From: Dipetalonema caudispina
Lineage: Eukaryota; Nematoda; Chromadorea; Rhabditida; Onchocercidae
Direction: 5' to 3'
Length of the DNA stretch: 64,000 nucleotides
Assembly: GCA_013365325.1 (NCBI GenBank)
Contig: JABVXV010000001.1
Location: 1,488,001 to 1,552,000 of the forward strand
Part shown: piece after piece, positions 39,900 to 52,203 of the stretch
Layout of the letters: each line of letters opens with the position of its first letter
How positions within the stretch are numbered: position 1 is the stretch's first letter
Program-made: the position numbers and the translations under genes
The notes under the pieces: generated by a model
What the model was told of the DNA's origin: nothing
Database searches by the model: none
What the model saw: only the letters and a program-made list of their open reading frames with translations

Positions 39900-39900
39900 C
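39866..39900. repeat. (TTA)n trinucleotide microsatellite
   Basis: Eleven tandem ATT units. Confidence 0.95.
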
Positions 39901-40754
39901 TATATTCTCAATGAAATACTCGTACATTCCGCCCAAGATTCCTGCAAATCGGATGAAACGTTACCACATGTAATAGTTACGTACGTGTAGATAACGTGGT
40001 AAGCAACAATCACTCATATTCTTGTTAGTTTGTATTTAGATTAGTAACTTTTTTTCTTGCTATCTCTCTCCTCTCGCTCTCAATTAAGGATACAAGAATA
40101 AAAGTTAATTAGATGACTGATTGACTGATTTATTCGGTAATAGTTGAATTCCATCGGTAATAATCATGCATGAAATCCACGTGACGAACATACCACTCTT
40201 GATTTTTTGGGAAAATTGCAATATTTATCGACAGTAGTAAACTTGCCTGTTCTGAAAACCTAAGTTACTGATTAATAATATCAATCAATAACTTAGGTTT
40301 TCATAACAAAAATTTCCATCTACTCTCAATGAAAAATTCAAGTCGTACTTCACCAATCCTTTAATAATTGTAGAGAAATTTAAATGTACCACACTATTAG
40401 TATCTCTCCCCATTTCATTCCATGTTAAACATTCATCTATTCTCAGATATTTCAATTAAAGATAATAACTGAGATGCTTTAACAATATTAATTAATAATT
40501 ATTAGTGAAAAATAGCATAGATGAACGATGGCGTACATGGATTGTGTCATTATTGAAATTTCATTTTTTTGCAGCATTTTAAAATCTTTTATTCTTTTTT
40601 TTCTCTTCAACTCTTTAGCATAAAAAGAAAAATGAAGGAAAGGCGGAGTGAGTAGGTGGACGATAGATGCGAAGAAATGACGTATTTTAAAGCAGCTTAA
40701 TCGTGTCCTATCGATGCGTTATGATTTTTCAGGCTCATTTCATAACGTCATGCT

Positions 40755-40780
40755 CACCTGCACCTGCACCTGCACCTGCA

Positions 40781-40815
<35 letters not shown>
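40755..40815. repeat. CACCTG x4 followed by (TA)n
   Basis: Four perfect tandem CACCTG hexamers (40755-40778), then CATC and about 32 bp of TA repeat. CACCTG is an E-box core. Confidence 0.95.
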
Positions 40816-40820
<5 letters not shown>

Positions 40821-42206
40821 ATACATCGATATGTTTTTATGCTTACAAAACTTTATGTTACCTACAGGTGAGGAGAGTATAGAGTGGAAAACTGGGCATA
40901 ATAAGATCCTACTAATAGCTTTATTCATTTGAATGCAATGAGTAAGGATCTGTTATAGGAACGGAAGAAGAAGAAGTAGCAGGAGGGTTCACTTTTTAAG
41001 GCCATCTTATATCATCAACAATATATGATGTGATGCATCAATGTTGAATTGCTTCTTTGCAATCAGAATTATTATGTCATTCATTTAATTATAATTATGA
41101 ATTGTGGTTGTGTTGCTTTACTTTATTTTAAAATTGTAAAAGTACATGAAATTCGTTCAATGTTTTGAGTAACAACAATAAATGCAAAAGGGCATGTTTT
41201 TGTGAGATAGATGAATGTATAAGTTGATTTCGAAGAAAATTTTATTAGAATTTCTTGACCTTTTTTTCTTTGTAGAATTCTTCACTACTTTATCTCTAAT
41301 GTCTTCTTAAGATCGATGAAAAGTCTTTTCATCATGTGACCGTACATTCTCAGTAACTTTTCTCTTTCGCTAGATTATTTCTCTCGGTATTTTCTTAGTT
41401 TTGGCAAGATTAGATTATCATTAGTATAATTGAAGTCAACAGAATACAGGGAGCTACTTGTTGCTTAAAGTATTATTAACCAGGTGTAATAAATAAGAAA
41501 AGTAAGTGATAGATTGCATTGCACTTTTCCTCCTAGGTACTCAAAGTAGTAGTAATACTCCGAAGTGCAAGGTGCAAATTCGGAAAGCCAATTTTCCCAA
41601 AATTACTAAAAAAAAAGGAAGAGAAGTAAAAGTGCCATAAATCAGTGATATAAGCATAAATGTGATATAACTGGACATAATTTGAAATACTCAAAAAATT
41701 AATCATAGAAACTAAAAAGATAGTCAAATTAAATTATGCTTATATTATTAATCAGTAATGATAATGCTATCTCATTTATTTATCAAAGTCTTTTACCATC
41801 ATTCTTTTGCTAACAAAATTACATATCTCATCTCATCTCTTTTATCTTTTCCGCTCTCTTCTCTTCTCTGAAATTGTCAACAGCACAAAATGAAAAGGGA
41901 TACATACTTTGGTCATCTCATTGCTCCATAACCATAGCACATTCAACTACCTGCCACCCACCTACCCGCTTGCCTGTTCAACCGCCCATTGTTGCCATTT
42001 CATTTATTCCAATCGGTATAACAATATCAATTAAACGATGAGGAGAAGAATGGAATAGAAGAGAGGGAGAATGATGATAGTATTACTGGGTGGCATACAA
42101 CAAGCATCTTTACCATCATCATCATCATCATCACTACCCATATCAGGAACTTTTCCTATCATCGTTGTCGCATGCATGCTATCTCCGTTATGTAACTAAC
42201 CTATCA

Positions 42207-42241
42207 GTAGTAGTAGTAGTAGTAATAGTAGCAGTAGTAGT

Positions 42242-42268
<27 letters not shown>
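42207..42268. repeat. (TAG)n trinucleotide repeat
   Basis: AGT/TAG units with a few interruptions. (CT)n and (ATT)n tracts follow to about 42410. Confidence 0.9.
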
Positions 42269-42272
<4 letters not shown>

Positions 42273-42778
42273 GTTAAATTGATTTCAACTTCTCTGCTCT
42301 CTCTCTCTCTTTCTCCCTTTCTCTCTTCCTATTATCACCATTATTATTATTATTATTATCCCTATTACTGTTACTATTGTTATTTTGTATTATTATTATT
42401 ATTATTACATATATATATGTCTGACATGATTGCCAAAACTCTCCCTCTCTCTTTCTCTTTCCAACCAGTATATATCATCAGTATCTACAAATAACAGGTC
42501 ACTCACTCTCTTCTTCTCTTTCTCTTCCATAGAAACAGATAATTTCCACCTTTCCCCGACCCGACAAGGGCGGCAATATGATTGAAATATGTATGACCTC
42601 GGGCAAATGCACCTCATGTATCGCATTTCTCTCATATCATTTAACACTCATACTATCCATCCATTTTAGCAACTATCCATTTCAATCTAAGGGTCAAAGG
42701 TCAAATGTTCCATAATGTTTTCACTCATGTTATACATATGCTATGTATTATTTGATGAGTGGATTAGTGCTCCATATG

Positions 42779-42962
42779 TGGGTGCGCGCGTATGCAAGTG
42801 CATGCGAGTGTTTGCGCGTCTGTGTGTGTGTGTATGCGTGCATGTGTGTATGTGTGTGTGTATGCGTGCATGTATGTATGTGTGTGTGTATGCGTGCATG
42901 TATGTATGTGTGTGTGTGCATGTGTGTATGTGTGTGTGTATATGTGTGTATGTACGCGTGTG
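42779..42962. repeat. Alternating purine-pyrimidine GT/GCGT tract
   Basis: About 180 bp of GT, ATGT, GCGTGCAT and CGCG units with a loose higher-order repeat (TATGCGTGCATGTATGTAT recurring). It creates overlapping open frames on both strands that are not genes. Confidence 0.9.
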
Positions 42963-43998
42963 AGTAACATCATATGGATATCTATCTATACGTGGGTGTA
43001 TATATGTGGGTGAGCGTGAGTGTGTGGGTGGATATATGCTGACGAACGTTATTTGATTGCATGTGATGTAGCTTTTCTCCTCTGCGTATCCTTTTCTGTG
43101 TAGTATTTCAGATGTATCATATTGTCGGCAATTGCTGAAAAGGGACGGAGATTTGAGGAGTGGGATGATGATTCGATCAGTGATATGTTGTCAGCTGGCT
43201 CATTCATCTTCCCCCTTCCAGTCTCGACATTGTATTGCATGTTCACGATACCTGCATTTTCCCGTAAATCCCATCACATATCCTGTCACGAGATTGTGTA
43301 GCTCTGTCACTCTCTACAAGTTCACAATGTGTTTTGAGTGCAGATGTCCCTTACTCTATTTAAATTCCGTAGCACTTAAGTATCATCTCATTGAAATACG
43401 GCAATTAAGAGAATACGAAAAGTTAGGAAGACACACTAAATGACTTTCATCATTTGTATCAATTATAGATAGGCTCAAATATGGAAGAGTTAATTGACCA
43501 ACTCACCGTGAATCAGGGAAGAATCGCGTATTCTAGCAGGCCAAAAAAAGAAATTTGACCTGTGATTTCATTTATAAAAGGAAAATCTACTCAACCTTCC
43601 GGAAGTTAGCAGATCTCAATTTTGTCAGTAACTTCTCTCTCTCTCTCTCTCTCTCCCCCTTCCTCTTATCACTGTCCTCTTTGAAGAGATACGAGTTATT
43701 AAACCAACCCTTTCCTGTTTTATGCTGATCTACATTTGTACAATGCATATGCATGCATGCACATCTCTTTTCCTCCCTATGATTTCATGAAATGAGCAGT
43801 ATAATAATTTGCATACTGCAACACTGTATGTAAATGATGCATGATTTAGTGGTGAATTGAATGAATTGCATGAAGTGGGTTTGATTTAAACAGCATATAA
43901 GTGGTACCAAGTTGAAGATAGTTCGCGTCAACTTAATCATATTGCGTTATCCTAATGTGACGTCATCGTTGTGACAGTGAATCAGTGGCGATATATAT

Positions 43999-44232
43999 TT
44001 GCAGGATGGTACAGTTGTTGTTCCATTGCTCATTATCGTCGGTATCATTGACAGTATCATCATTATCAGAATCATTTGCTGCTCCTATCACAGCTTTTTC
44101 CCGTTGCACGTTAAAGTCGTCCAATTATTGCTCAGCGAACAACAACGACGTCAACAGCAACTTTACTATTGTCTCAGTAACAGCCAGCAGTTGCAGTAAT
44201 TAATCAGCAGAATGTCAAATATGGCTTGAAGA
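43999..44232 (+). promoter_or_regulatory. Probable larp-5 leader with upstream reading frames
   Basis: A possible acceptor (TATATTTGCAG) ends just before 44005 and is followed by leader sequence. It contains low-complexity upstream frames and a six-codon uORF at 44211-44228 (ATG TCA AAT ATG GCT TGA) ending four bases before the proposed larp-5 start. Inference from sequence only. Confidence 0.35.
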
Positions 44233-47200
44233 ATGGCTGTCATCAATGAACAAGGAGAACCAGGCGCATTCTTCATGTGCACCGAAACATCACCCCGTTG
44301 CTATATCATCCAACGGGTTTGACCTTCCGTTATATCTTTGCTGTACTTTCTTTAAACAAGCACTTCTAGGGGTGCGTGCGTGTGTCTCTTTGGTAAGCAG
44401 ATCTAGGTGGGCTTCATGATTGCTACACATTACAGCTGCATTATTTGTGTCTTGATCCCCTGGTTCAGCTATAAAATTCTGAAGTATTCAGGAGATAATC
44501 TATAGAATCTGGAAGTTTTAAGGGGATAAAGCCTACCTTACAATCAGCTCTTCGGAAACGAATTATTTATAAAGTTATTTTGAAAAGGATATCCATAGGA
44601 TCTTGGTCAGTGTTTTTTCTTTGCCTATCATAGTAGGAAATGAAATAAAAAGTATAAATGAAATAGGATAACAAAAGAGGTATTCTGCCGAAATAGGAGA
44701 TGTGGAGGTAGAAAGTGGAACAGCCGTTAGCAGTAGTAAATTGAAGTATATTCAATCAAAAGTATAAATTAGTAACCGCATTTAACACCCTTAGTTGCTA
44801 AGCATTCTCACTTCTTAATCAGCGGACAGAAACGTTACGATGCATCAGTATAATACTGATATAATGCTAGGTAGGACTGTAGACGTTACTTGAAGTTAAC
44901 TGGGATAAAAGATTCCTGAAGTAATATTGTCAGTAATAATCAACCCTCCTTTTTTTGAATTTCCTTATCAGTTTTTTCCATATTTTCTCACTCTCTGTCC
45001 TTGTGTACTTTTCGTTACATACTGAATGCTTAGCCCGACGGAGACCGATAAAAGTAATAGGCTGAATGATTTTCTTCTTCTTTAAGATTTGAATTTAATT
45101 CTAACTGTTTCTTACGCTCATTCAGAGTTGTATAGGCAGTGGTTTACTGCCTTACTAGATGCTTGTTTCGAAATTAGAAAGTAGCATATTGGTTTATGCT
45201 GATTTCGAATTTTTAAGCTTTTGAAAGTTGAATCATACTGGCAACTGCGGACAAAGAGCATGATCCTTCATCACGATCGCTAGGATAATCACTATTACAT
45301 TCTCATTGTTTATGTCATGCGAAGCATTGTAGATGCTTATTATACTCTATTATGCTCTTTAGGGTGTTGAAAACAAATAATTTCTAACTGCTATTATCGC
45401 CTGGAAAATGGAGAGTTGTGCTCTACTATGATAATAATAACAATAATAATAGAATGATGGAAAAGAAAAAGTAGTAATAGAAGTTACCTTGCGGATAGAT
45501 GCTTTCATGAATTAAAGTTTGCGATATGCCTAATTCTTTCAAAACAACCTTCTACTATAGTTTATGGTATTTTTGAAGCATAACTAAATCTCCGTTCGAG
45601 AGGCATTAAAAAGTACAACCATGTTCATTAATTGTTGTGGTATATCTTGGACCGTTGTGAAAATAGTGTGCAGCTGTTGGTGGAAAATTTACTCTGCACT
45701 TTCAAAAATGTAAATCATCCAGGGAGTAAGGTAGCTTCCCCCTCGGAGAGATCGAAATTGGAAAGGGTGGAATAGTATAAGAGAGTATGTTAGAATAAGG
45801 GTTCGTCTTTCAAGTTCTATTCGATGTTATTGAAATATTTTTAGCAAGCCAATTTTAATGAAGTACTCGATAAACTAAGTAGTATCTGACGTGATTAGTT
45901 ATGATTTTAGGTGAATTCTAATAGTATTGATCGGATGTTGGACGACATGATGGTGCCATCTGGTGAGTGCGACACACCTCCTACACCAATGTTACCTTGG
46001 TGGTTTACAACGGAGTGTGAGAATCAACTTTTGGCTGCATCGGACCCACCTCTCATTCAGGTGCCGATGAGCATCTCTGCGACACTACCTGCACCACCAC
46101 CACCACCTCCGCCACCGCCACCACCGCCACCATCACTAGCAGTAGTAGCTCCACCGGCTCAGCGAGTAATTTCCACTGCAGTCATATCCCAATCTCCTGA
46201 ACAAATCAAACAGCAGCTTAAAGCTCAGCTAGAATATTATTTTTCAAGGTAAGTTGCATCCCATTGCGAGATCAGAGAAACGGGTTGTCAAATTCATAAA
46301 TACCTCAAAACTGTTATTATAGTAGATTTTTACTCTTTAGATTCTATTTTCAGAGAAAATTTGATGACTGATAGGTTTCTGCGGTGTCAAATGGACAACG
46401 ACCAGTACGTGCCGATACGAATCATTGCTAGCTTCCCAAAGGTTAAACGACTCACCAATGACTACAATTTGGTTGTGAAAGTGTTGCGAGGTTTCTTTCT
46501 GATCATTCGTACCGTTGTGTTAGCTTTTTTCTGCCCATGTCTGTTCTCCTCCGTAAGATTCTTCAGAATAAGTGGAAAGGAGTAGGATGAACTCTTGTAA
46601 TCTGATAGTTCCTGGATGAATTTTCAGTAACGGTTCTAGCAGGAAACGAATGAAAATTGGTGTTCAAAAAAAAAACAATCTATTTCTTTTTTCGTCATAT
46701 GAGATCTTAAGTAATTTTGCAAGTTACTGAGATGTATTAACTTAATTGCAAGTCCTCAGAAATACTACTAAGGTTCTATTGTCTTATTGTTTGCAGAATC
46801 ATCTCAGGTGCAAGTCGATGAAAAAGGACAACGGGTACGAGCCGTGTCAAAACGGTGCACTATTATTCTGCGTGAAATACCTGAGTCCACCGATGAAAAG
46901 GTACTTCTTTTTTTCTTTTAAAAATATAGGCTCTTTGTTGTTATACGTTAGATAACTGCACCAATTTGATTGATATTTTTTCTTTTCATCATGTATTACC
47001 AACTGATGTTCAATGATCTTCCGACACTTGCCTTTCTGTGTATACCTTTCCATGTTATGGAATCATGGAGCAGTGTTAAAGAGTGATAATGGGAGATTAG
47101 GATATGCAGTCAGTTTTTTGTTCAGTACTTCAACCCTAATAAGTCGTAAAAAATATGTGAGGAAAATCAATTTTCTCAAAAATTAAAAAGTGAAAGAATT

Positions 47201-49735
47201 TTATTTAATACACTGAAAATGATTATACTGTGAGAATTCAGGAGGTGGCATCAATGTTCGCTGGTGGTCCACCATATCTGAGCCTGCAATACGGCCTCAA
47301 TAACAGCTGGTATGTAACATTCGAGTCGGAAGAAGCTACGGAGCGCGCATTCTTGCATTTGCAGAATCTCGGCAAAACTTTCAACAACAAACCGATCTGC
47401 GTAAGTGTGTCTACAAGCCCGTTGTTTTGGCTGCAAATTTCTTTTGTAAGAATTTATAGCTTTTAGACTCTGTTGGTTGTCCCGTATGCAATAATATTCT
47501 TTGTCAGAATATTAACATAGATTATAGAGTATTACAGTTTTGATGTAATTGATATTGAGTGATGAAATATGTCAGCTGTGTTCTTGAACGTGGTATTTTA
47601 TGTTTCATAAATTAGAGGTTCTAAAGTTTAAAATAATTTTAAAATAATAGTTTAAAATAATTAGTCAGTAATAGAAAAACTCCATCAAAAGGCAGCAGGA
47701 TTATGAGTTGGTTACGTCATAATATTTTGGCTTTACCGCTGGATGAGCTTCAACCAAGCAGAGTTCTTATGCATGGTCACAGGGAATCGTGATTGCAGTA
47801 TATGTCTTCCAACACGTCATATATATTATTTGATATACATTCATTGAATAAGTGAAACGTTGGTGTATCCAAAATTTATTTTGGCGTTCTCAAAAGTAGT
47901 TTATGAGCATCTATTACCTGATTAAAAGCCATTAGTGCCATAATTTATTCTTTATGCGTCATTAGTTTTAGGCACGAATAAAAACAGGTGGAGCACCATA
48001 TTCAGAACCGTTGAACTTGATTCCGGATCGATCTCCGTCTACTGTACCATCGGAGATTTCAGGCGACCCCACTGTATCCGTTCCTGTCGTGCCTACTCCT
48101 TCACCATGTTCATCCGGTATTTATTGTTGTTCTGTTTACTTTTCTAAATTTTAGTTCCGCTACGAGGATAAAATTTGCTAGTTAGTTATCATTACAGATA
48201 GTTTCGATTTGGGCCAAATCTTGGCCAGTTACGGGTACGTACCATGTGCAACTTTCAAACCTGGTACAACGGTTGTTCATATCACCTCTACTGTCGGTGT
48301 AACTGGTAGTCGAAGTGCCAACCACCATCGACTGCGAGGCTCTGCTGGACTAAATAATTCTAATTTCCGAGGTTTGTTTTGGTGCCTCATTATCTATGTT
48401 AACCGCAATTATTCTGGTGTGAAGAAAGTCATTTTGAATATAATGCCTTTTTTGTACCATTTTATGGTCAGCCACATTTTTAGGTTCCAGTTCCAGAGCA
48501 CGAGGTGGTTTCTTATATAATCAGCGAGTCTGCACTAGCGATCATCGTGATTTCAGTACAAGTAGTAACTACCAGCATGGAGGAGATCGGCGAAACAAAA
48601 ACCGTGGTGATGCTCATCGTGATGGTTATCGGGATAAAAATAACGATTCTGTAACGTTTGTTCGTCCTCGGGGCCGGCAGAATCGTCCTAATAATTTCTA
48701 TGCTGGTTGGTTTCCCACCGCATGCTTATTTATTTACTTATATGAAAATTTTGTTACAAAACTATCGCAAGAGTGTACATATTCATTGCAGGTACAGTGC
48801 GGAGTCGGACACCAGTTGAATCACAAAAGACTAATCAAAACGATAGCATACAGCAGCGCTACGACTACGATCAATCAAGCGGCCGGTAACGCTTTGCATA
48901 TTAGGTGGTAATCACTTTGAAGAATTGTTGGAAACAGACTTCAAGGATTTTCTGACATTCATTTGATATCCATATTCAGCACTTTATTTTTAACTGATTA
49001 TTTTTAGGAGTGTGCAAACACGGCAACAACGGCGTAAGCATAGGGATATGCCGTTGCCTGGAATTTCGTCAGGGAATAATAAAAGTGTAATGTGCCCTCC
49101 GATAATTTGCCTACCGCCAGAAGAAGGCAAGAAAAGTGAGGAGCAGCAATGTTGTTCAAAAACAGCTAGCGATGATGATTCCAGACTAGAAAGGAACAGT
49201 TCTCGTAAAACTATCGATACGGAATACAGCTTCGAAGAGGTTATCTTATTTGTTGAGCTGATGGAGCTACTGATGAACACACAAGGATATTATTGATATC
49301 TTTTATCGAACTTCAGTTTGTTCGTCCACGGAAAGTATTTATAGAGTAAACATATTATATATAAGTGTTTCAGGGTGCGTTTCCTTGTCTTTCTGAAGAA
49401 ATATCTCCAGTGGCGGAGGTGAAAGAATCAAAATCGCGGAGTAAGCCAACATTCAGTTCGGTAGCCGCCGGAAAAAAAGAAGAAAAGAAGGAAGTGAAAG
49501 AAAGGAAAAGTTATGCACAGACACTGAAGCAAAATAATGGGTGGGTTAGATTATTTACTTCAGATATAGCGATAAGGTTGTGAAGTAAATTAGGTGGGTA
49601 GGACTTTTTTTATCCATGTTTTTTCCATTCTATTTCAACGAAGAGCTTACTCCATAAAAATAGTGTGAACTAATTTCTCCAAACTTCTTACTTTTCATGA
49701 ATGGATGATTTTTCAGATTGCTGCAAGCATCTTGA
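44233..49735 (+). CDS. larp-5: La-related protein 4 family RNA-binding protein
   Basis: Exons: 44233-44316, 45911-46248, 46354-46490, 46797-46900, 47242-47400, 47972-48116, 48198-48371, 48484-48705, 48792-48885, 49008-49239, 49374-49540, 49717-49735. They join in frame to 624 residues. The La motif starts near QLKAQLEYYFSRENLMTDRF and continues through DNDQYVPIRIIASFPKVKRL. The RRM follows, with the LARP4 signatures VQVDEKGQRVR, CTIILREIPE and NNSWYVTFESEE. A run of fourteen prolines precedes the La motif. The tail is Arg/Asp-rich and ends near KSYAQTLKQNN. LARP4 proteins bind poly(A)/PABP and stabilise mRNA in the cytoplasm. The first exon (MAVINEQGEPGAFFMC) is proposed here from phase match and composition. 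If it is wrong, the frame could start at 45935. Without the last splice the protein ends at 49583. Confidence 0.92.
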
Positions 49736-52203
49736 ACCATTCCCGTTTTGGTACATTCTTTGTACTAGCAATGCTCTCATCTTTTCCAGAGAGAGTCGTT
49801 TCGTTCATCATTTTTATTACATCTTTCCATCCAGTCTTTCTGGTAAATCGGTTTTTCTGGGGCGAAAATGGCAATTTGTTATATTTCTAAGGCGAACATA
49901 CAGCTTTTATGTGTTGCAATACTTCTCGCCTCCTTACAACATAATTCCGCATTCCCAGCCCTACAGGTGACACACGTTTTAACGCCTTTCATTAACTGAA
50001 GTGAATACTCTTTATTTTCACGAAATGAAGACATCAACTTTTTAGAAGTCTACATAGGGAGGTATGTGTTTTCCATTACTGCAAAGGATTTATTTAGTAT
50101 TTTCTTTGAGGATGGTGTACATAATTTTTTAGAGGTCTACATGGGGAAGTATGTGTTTTCCATTACTGCGAAATACTTATTTAGTATTTTTCTTGAGGGT
50201 GGTGTACATAATCATGAATTTGTGGCAAAGCGTTTGGGTGGCAGATAATAAGGAGGCGCGTAGTGAGCTATTGAAGCTGATATGTGTCCAAATCTCAACT
50301 GGAAACACAATTGAGCAGCGAACTGAAATTTATGCTTCTCAACATTTCCAGATTTCTTTAACTACTAATGTTTTATGCTATATGGATACAAGTGAGCTGT
50401 TCACCTTTATTAAAATATAAATACTATTAAAGGAGAATATTAGTACCAGTTAATGATATAGTTACATCTGCAATTACTTATCGATAAAAGTAGTTGCTTT
50501 GCTTCTTTGACCCTTAATGACTTATTACACTTCTAAAATTCGCTACCACTGAATTTGCCTTTCGAGCTATTTCCACTGGATTAAGGATTTAGAAGCTTTA
50601 CATATTCATACTTGTATCTGACCAAGGAAATAGAGGTGCAAATTAAGAGCACCTTCCATCTATTTCTTATGATTTAAGTACTCTTATTGTATATGTAATT
50701 ATTGTATAATGTGTTAATGTTTGTTTATGTGTGCATAAAATTGATAGTTACTTTTAGCGAAGGTGTAATTATTTCTGTTGTATGGTGATTATTGTCTGAA
50801 TAGCTCTAGTTGTCTCTGTCTTTGTATAAATTATTTCATACGCGGTCAAAACTCTCAATGTGATTGATAATTTTCGTGTGTTATCGTCTTATATCAGCTT
50901 AATATCGATCATACATATTCTGATTTTTTGCGTTTTGTTGTATAACTTATTTGCGCAAGCTCGGGCCACCTTTTACTTTTTTTCAGTGATTTTCGCTTCT
51001 TGTCTCCCCTATATTTTTTTCCATACTTTTTTTCATGAGGAAAATGTTAGCGACTAAAGGAAAGAGCTTTTGGTTTTTCTTTGTGTTGTATGACGATGAG
51101 TAGCGGTTAGGGACACTATGGGTGAGGATATTTTTGAGGAAATACAAGCTGTATTGTTTCGAGAGTGGACTAAATAAAACTGAAACTAAGCTATGCTAAT
51201 GATGTCGAAAATTTGGAGATTAAAAAAGATGAAATATTTTCATGGCAAGGGGTATTTGAAATTAATTCACTGTGGAGGATATCAGACATCTCCGGGAGGT
51301 CATAGTGACTAGAGCGTGCATCTGCAACGTGAAGACATTTGGCTTGATTCATTTCAACAACTGTGGTATTTCTGATTGGAAGATTTAGTTTCGACTTAGT
51401 TTTTCTGAAACCTGGGAAGAATTTTTACAATTCGATTCGTTATCTTTATTATTTATTGCTTCAGTCAGTGTTATATAGTTTTTATTTAATAATTCATCCA
51501 TGAGGGATAAAGCAGGGTCAGAGTTCACAGGTGTAATACATCATGTCCTCCTAGCAATTTCCTGCACCTGACTTGCATAAATAGGTAATGATCCCTGCAT
51601 GTATATTACATAATATGTGGATTACATTGTGTCTTCACACATACAGTTATAGTGCTCATTTATCTCGTGTGTTTCTCACAGATAGTCGGTTTTCTCAAGA
51701 AGCAGGTTTGTAAATCCATTGCTAGATTAGTGCTTTCCTCACATGCAATCAAAGTTGACAACTTTGCTAAAGAAAAAAAAAAAAAAAAAACCAAAGGGGA
51801 AGAAATTGAATAGGAAACGGTAGCATTATCCCCAGACAGTTATGAGTTGGAAATATGCTGTCCCTATGATACCTAGATCCAGGAGTACCCGTTGTTTAAT
51901 TTCCTCAACAGCACCTTATCTATCTCACACATTTCATTAGGTTCGATCATCTTCTAACTCTACATTTCCGGGTCTTGTCTTGAAGGTATACTTTTTGAAT
52001 ATTTCCGGTGGTCTGTGCTACCTGCATGTTTGTATTTCCCATGTTCTCGTAAAATCTCAATTCCTTTCCTCATCTGCCAACCGATTTCCACCTTTTTACT
52101 CCAAAAATGAGTTAATAAATGTAATCAAGTTCGAAACGACGTATATTTATTGTGTTCGATAAAAAAAGAACGAAATGTCATTTGCATTTGAGGAAATGGT
52201 GTC
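49736..52203. other. larp-5 3' region and intergenic sequence
   Basis: Probable 3' untranslated region and spacer, about 2.5 kb. It contains an 87-bp tandem duplication (50039-50211), an AATAAA near 51172 and an A-tract at 51772-51790. Open frames at 49701-49970 and 50860-51057 are AT-driven and unsupported. Confidence 0.5.
50039..50211. repeat. 87-bp direct tandem duplication
   Basis: Two diverged copies, 50039-50125 and 50126-50211, share blocks such as GTATGTGTTTTCCATTACTG and GGTGTACATAA at an 87-bp offset. They lie in the likely larp-5 3' untranslated region. Confidence 0.9.

Larger units (their letters stand above)
38661..44232. other. Intergenic region between four-CUB gene and larp-5
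   Basis: About 5.6 kb, with both flanking genes transcribed outward from it. It holds many simple repeats: (TTA)n 39866-39900, CACCTG x4 and (TA)n near 40755-40815, (TAG)n near 42207-42268, a GT-rich tract 42779-42962 and (CT)n near 43634-43656. A GC-richer patch at 38840-39030 contains a short inverted repeat (CCCAGTT...AACTGGG). No gene was recognised. Confidence 0.55.

Noticed and set aside
42090..42494. 134-codon plus-strand frame
   Set aside because: Composed of His, Ser, Tyr and Val runs from trinucleotide repeats.
42715..43013. Several Cys/Val/His/Thr-rich frames on both strands
   Set aside because: Translation of the GT-rich microsatellite.
49012..49280. Overlapping minus-strand 96-codon frame
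   Set aside because: Antisense shadow of a larp-5 exon.
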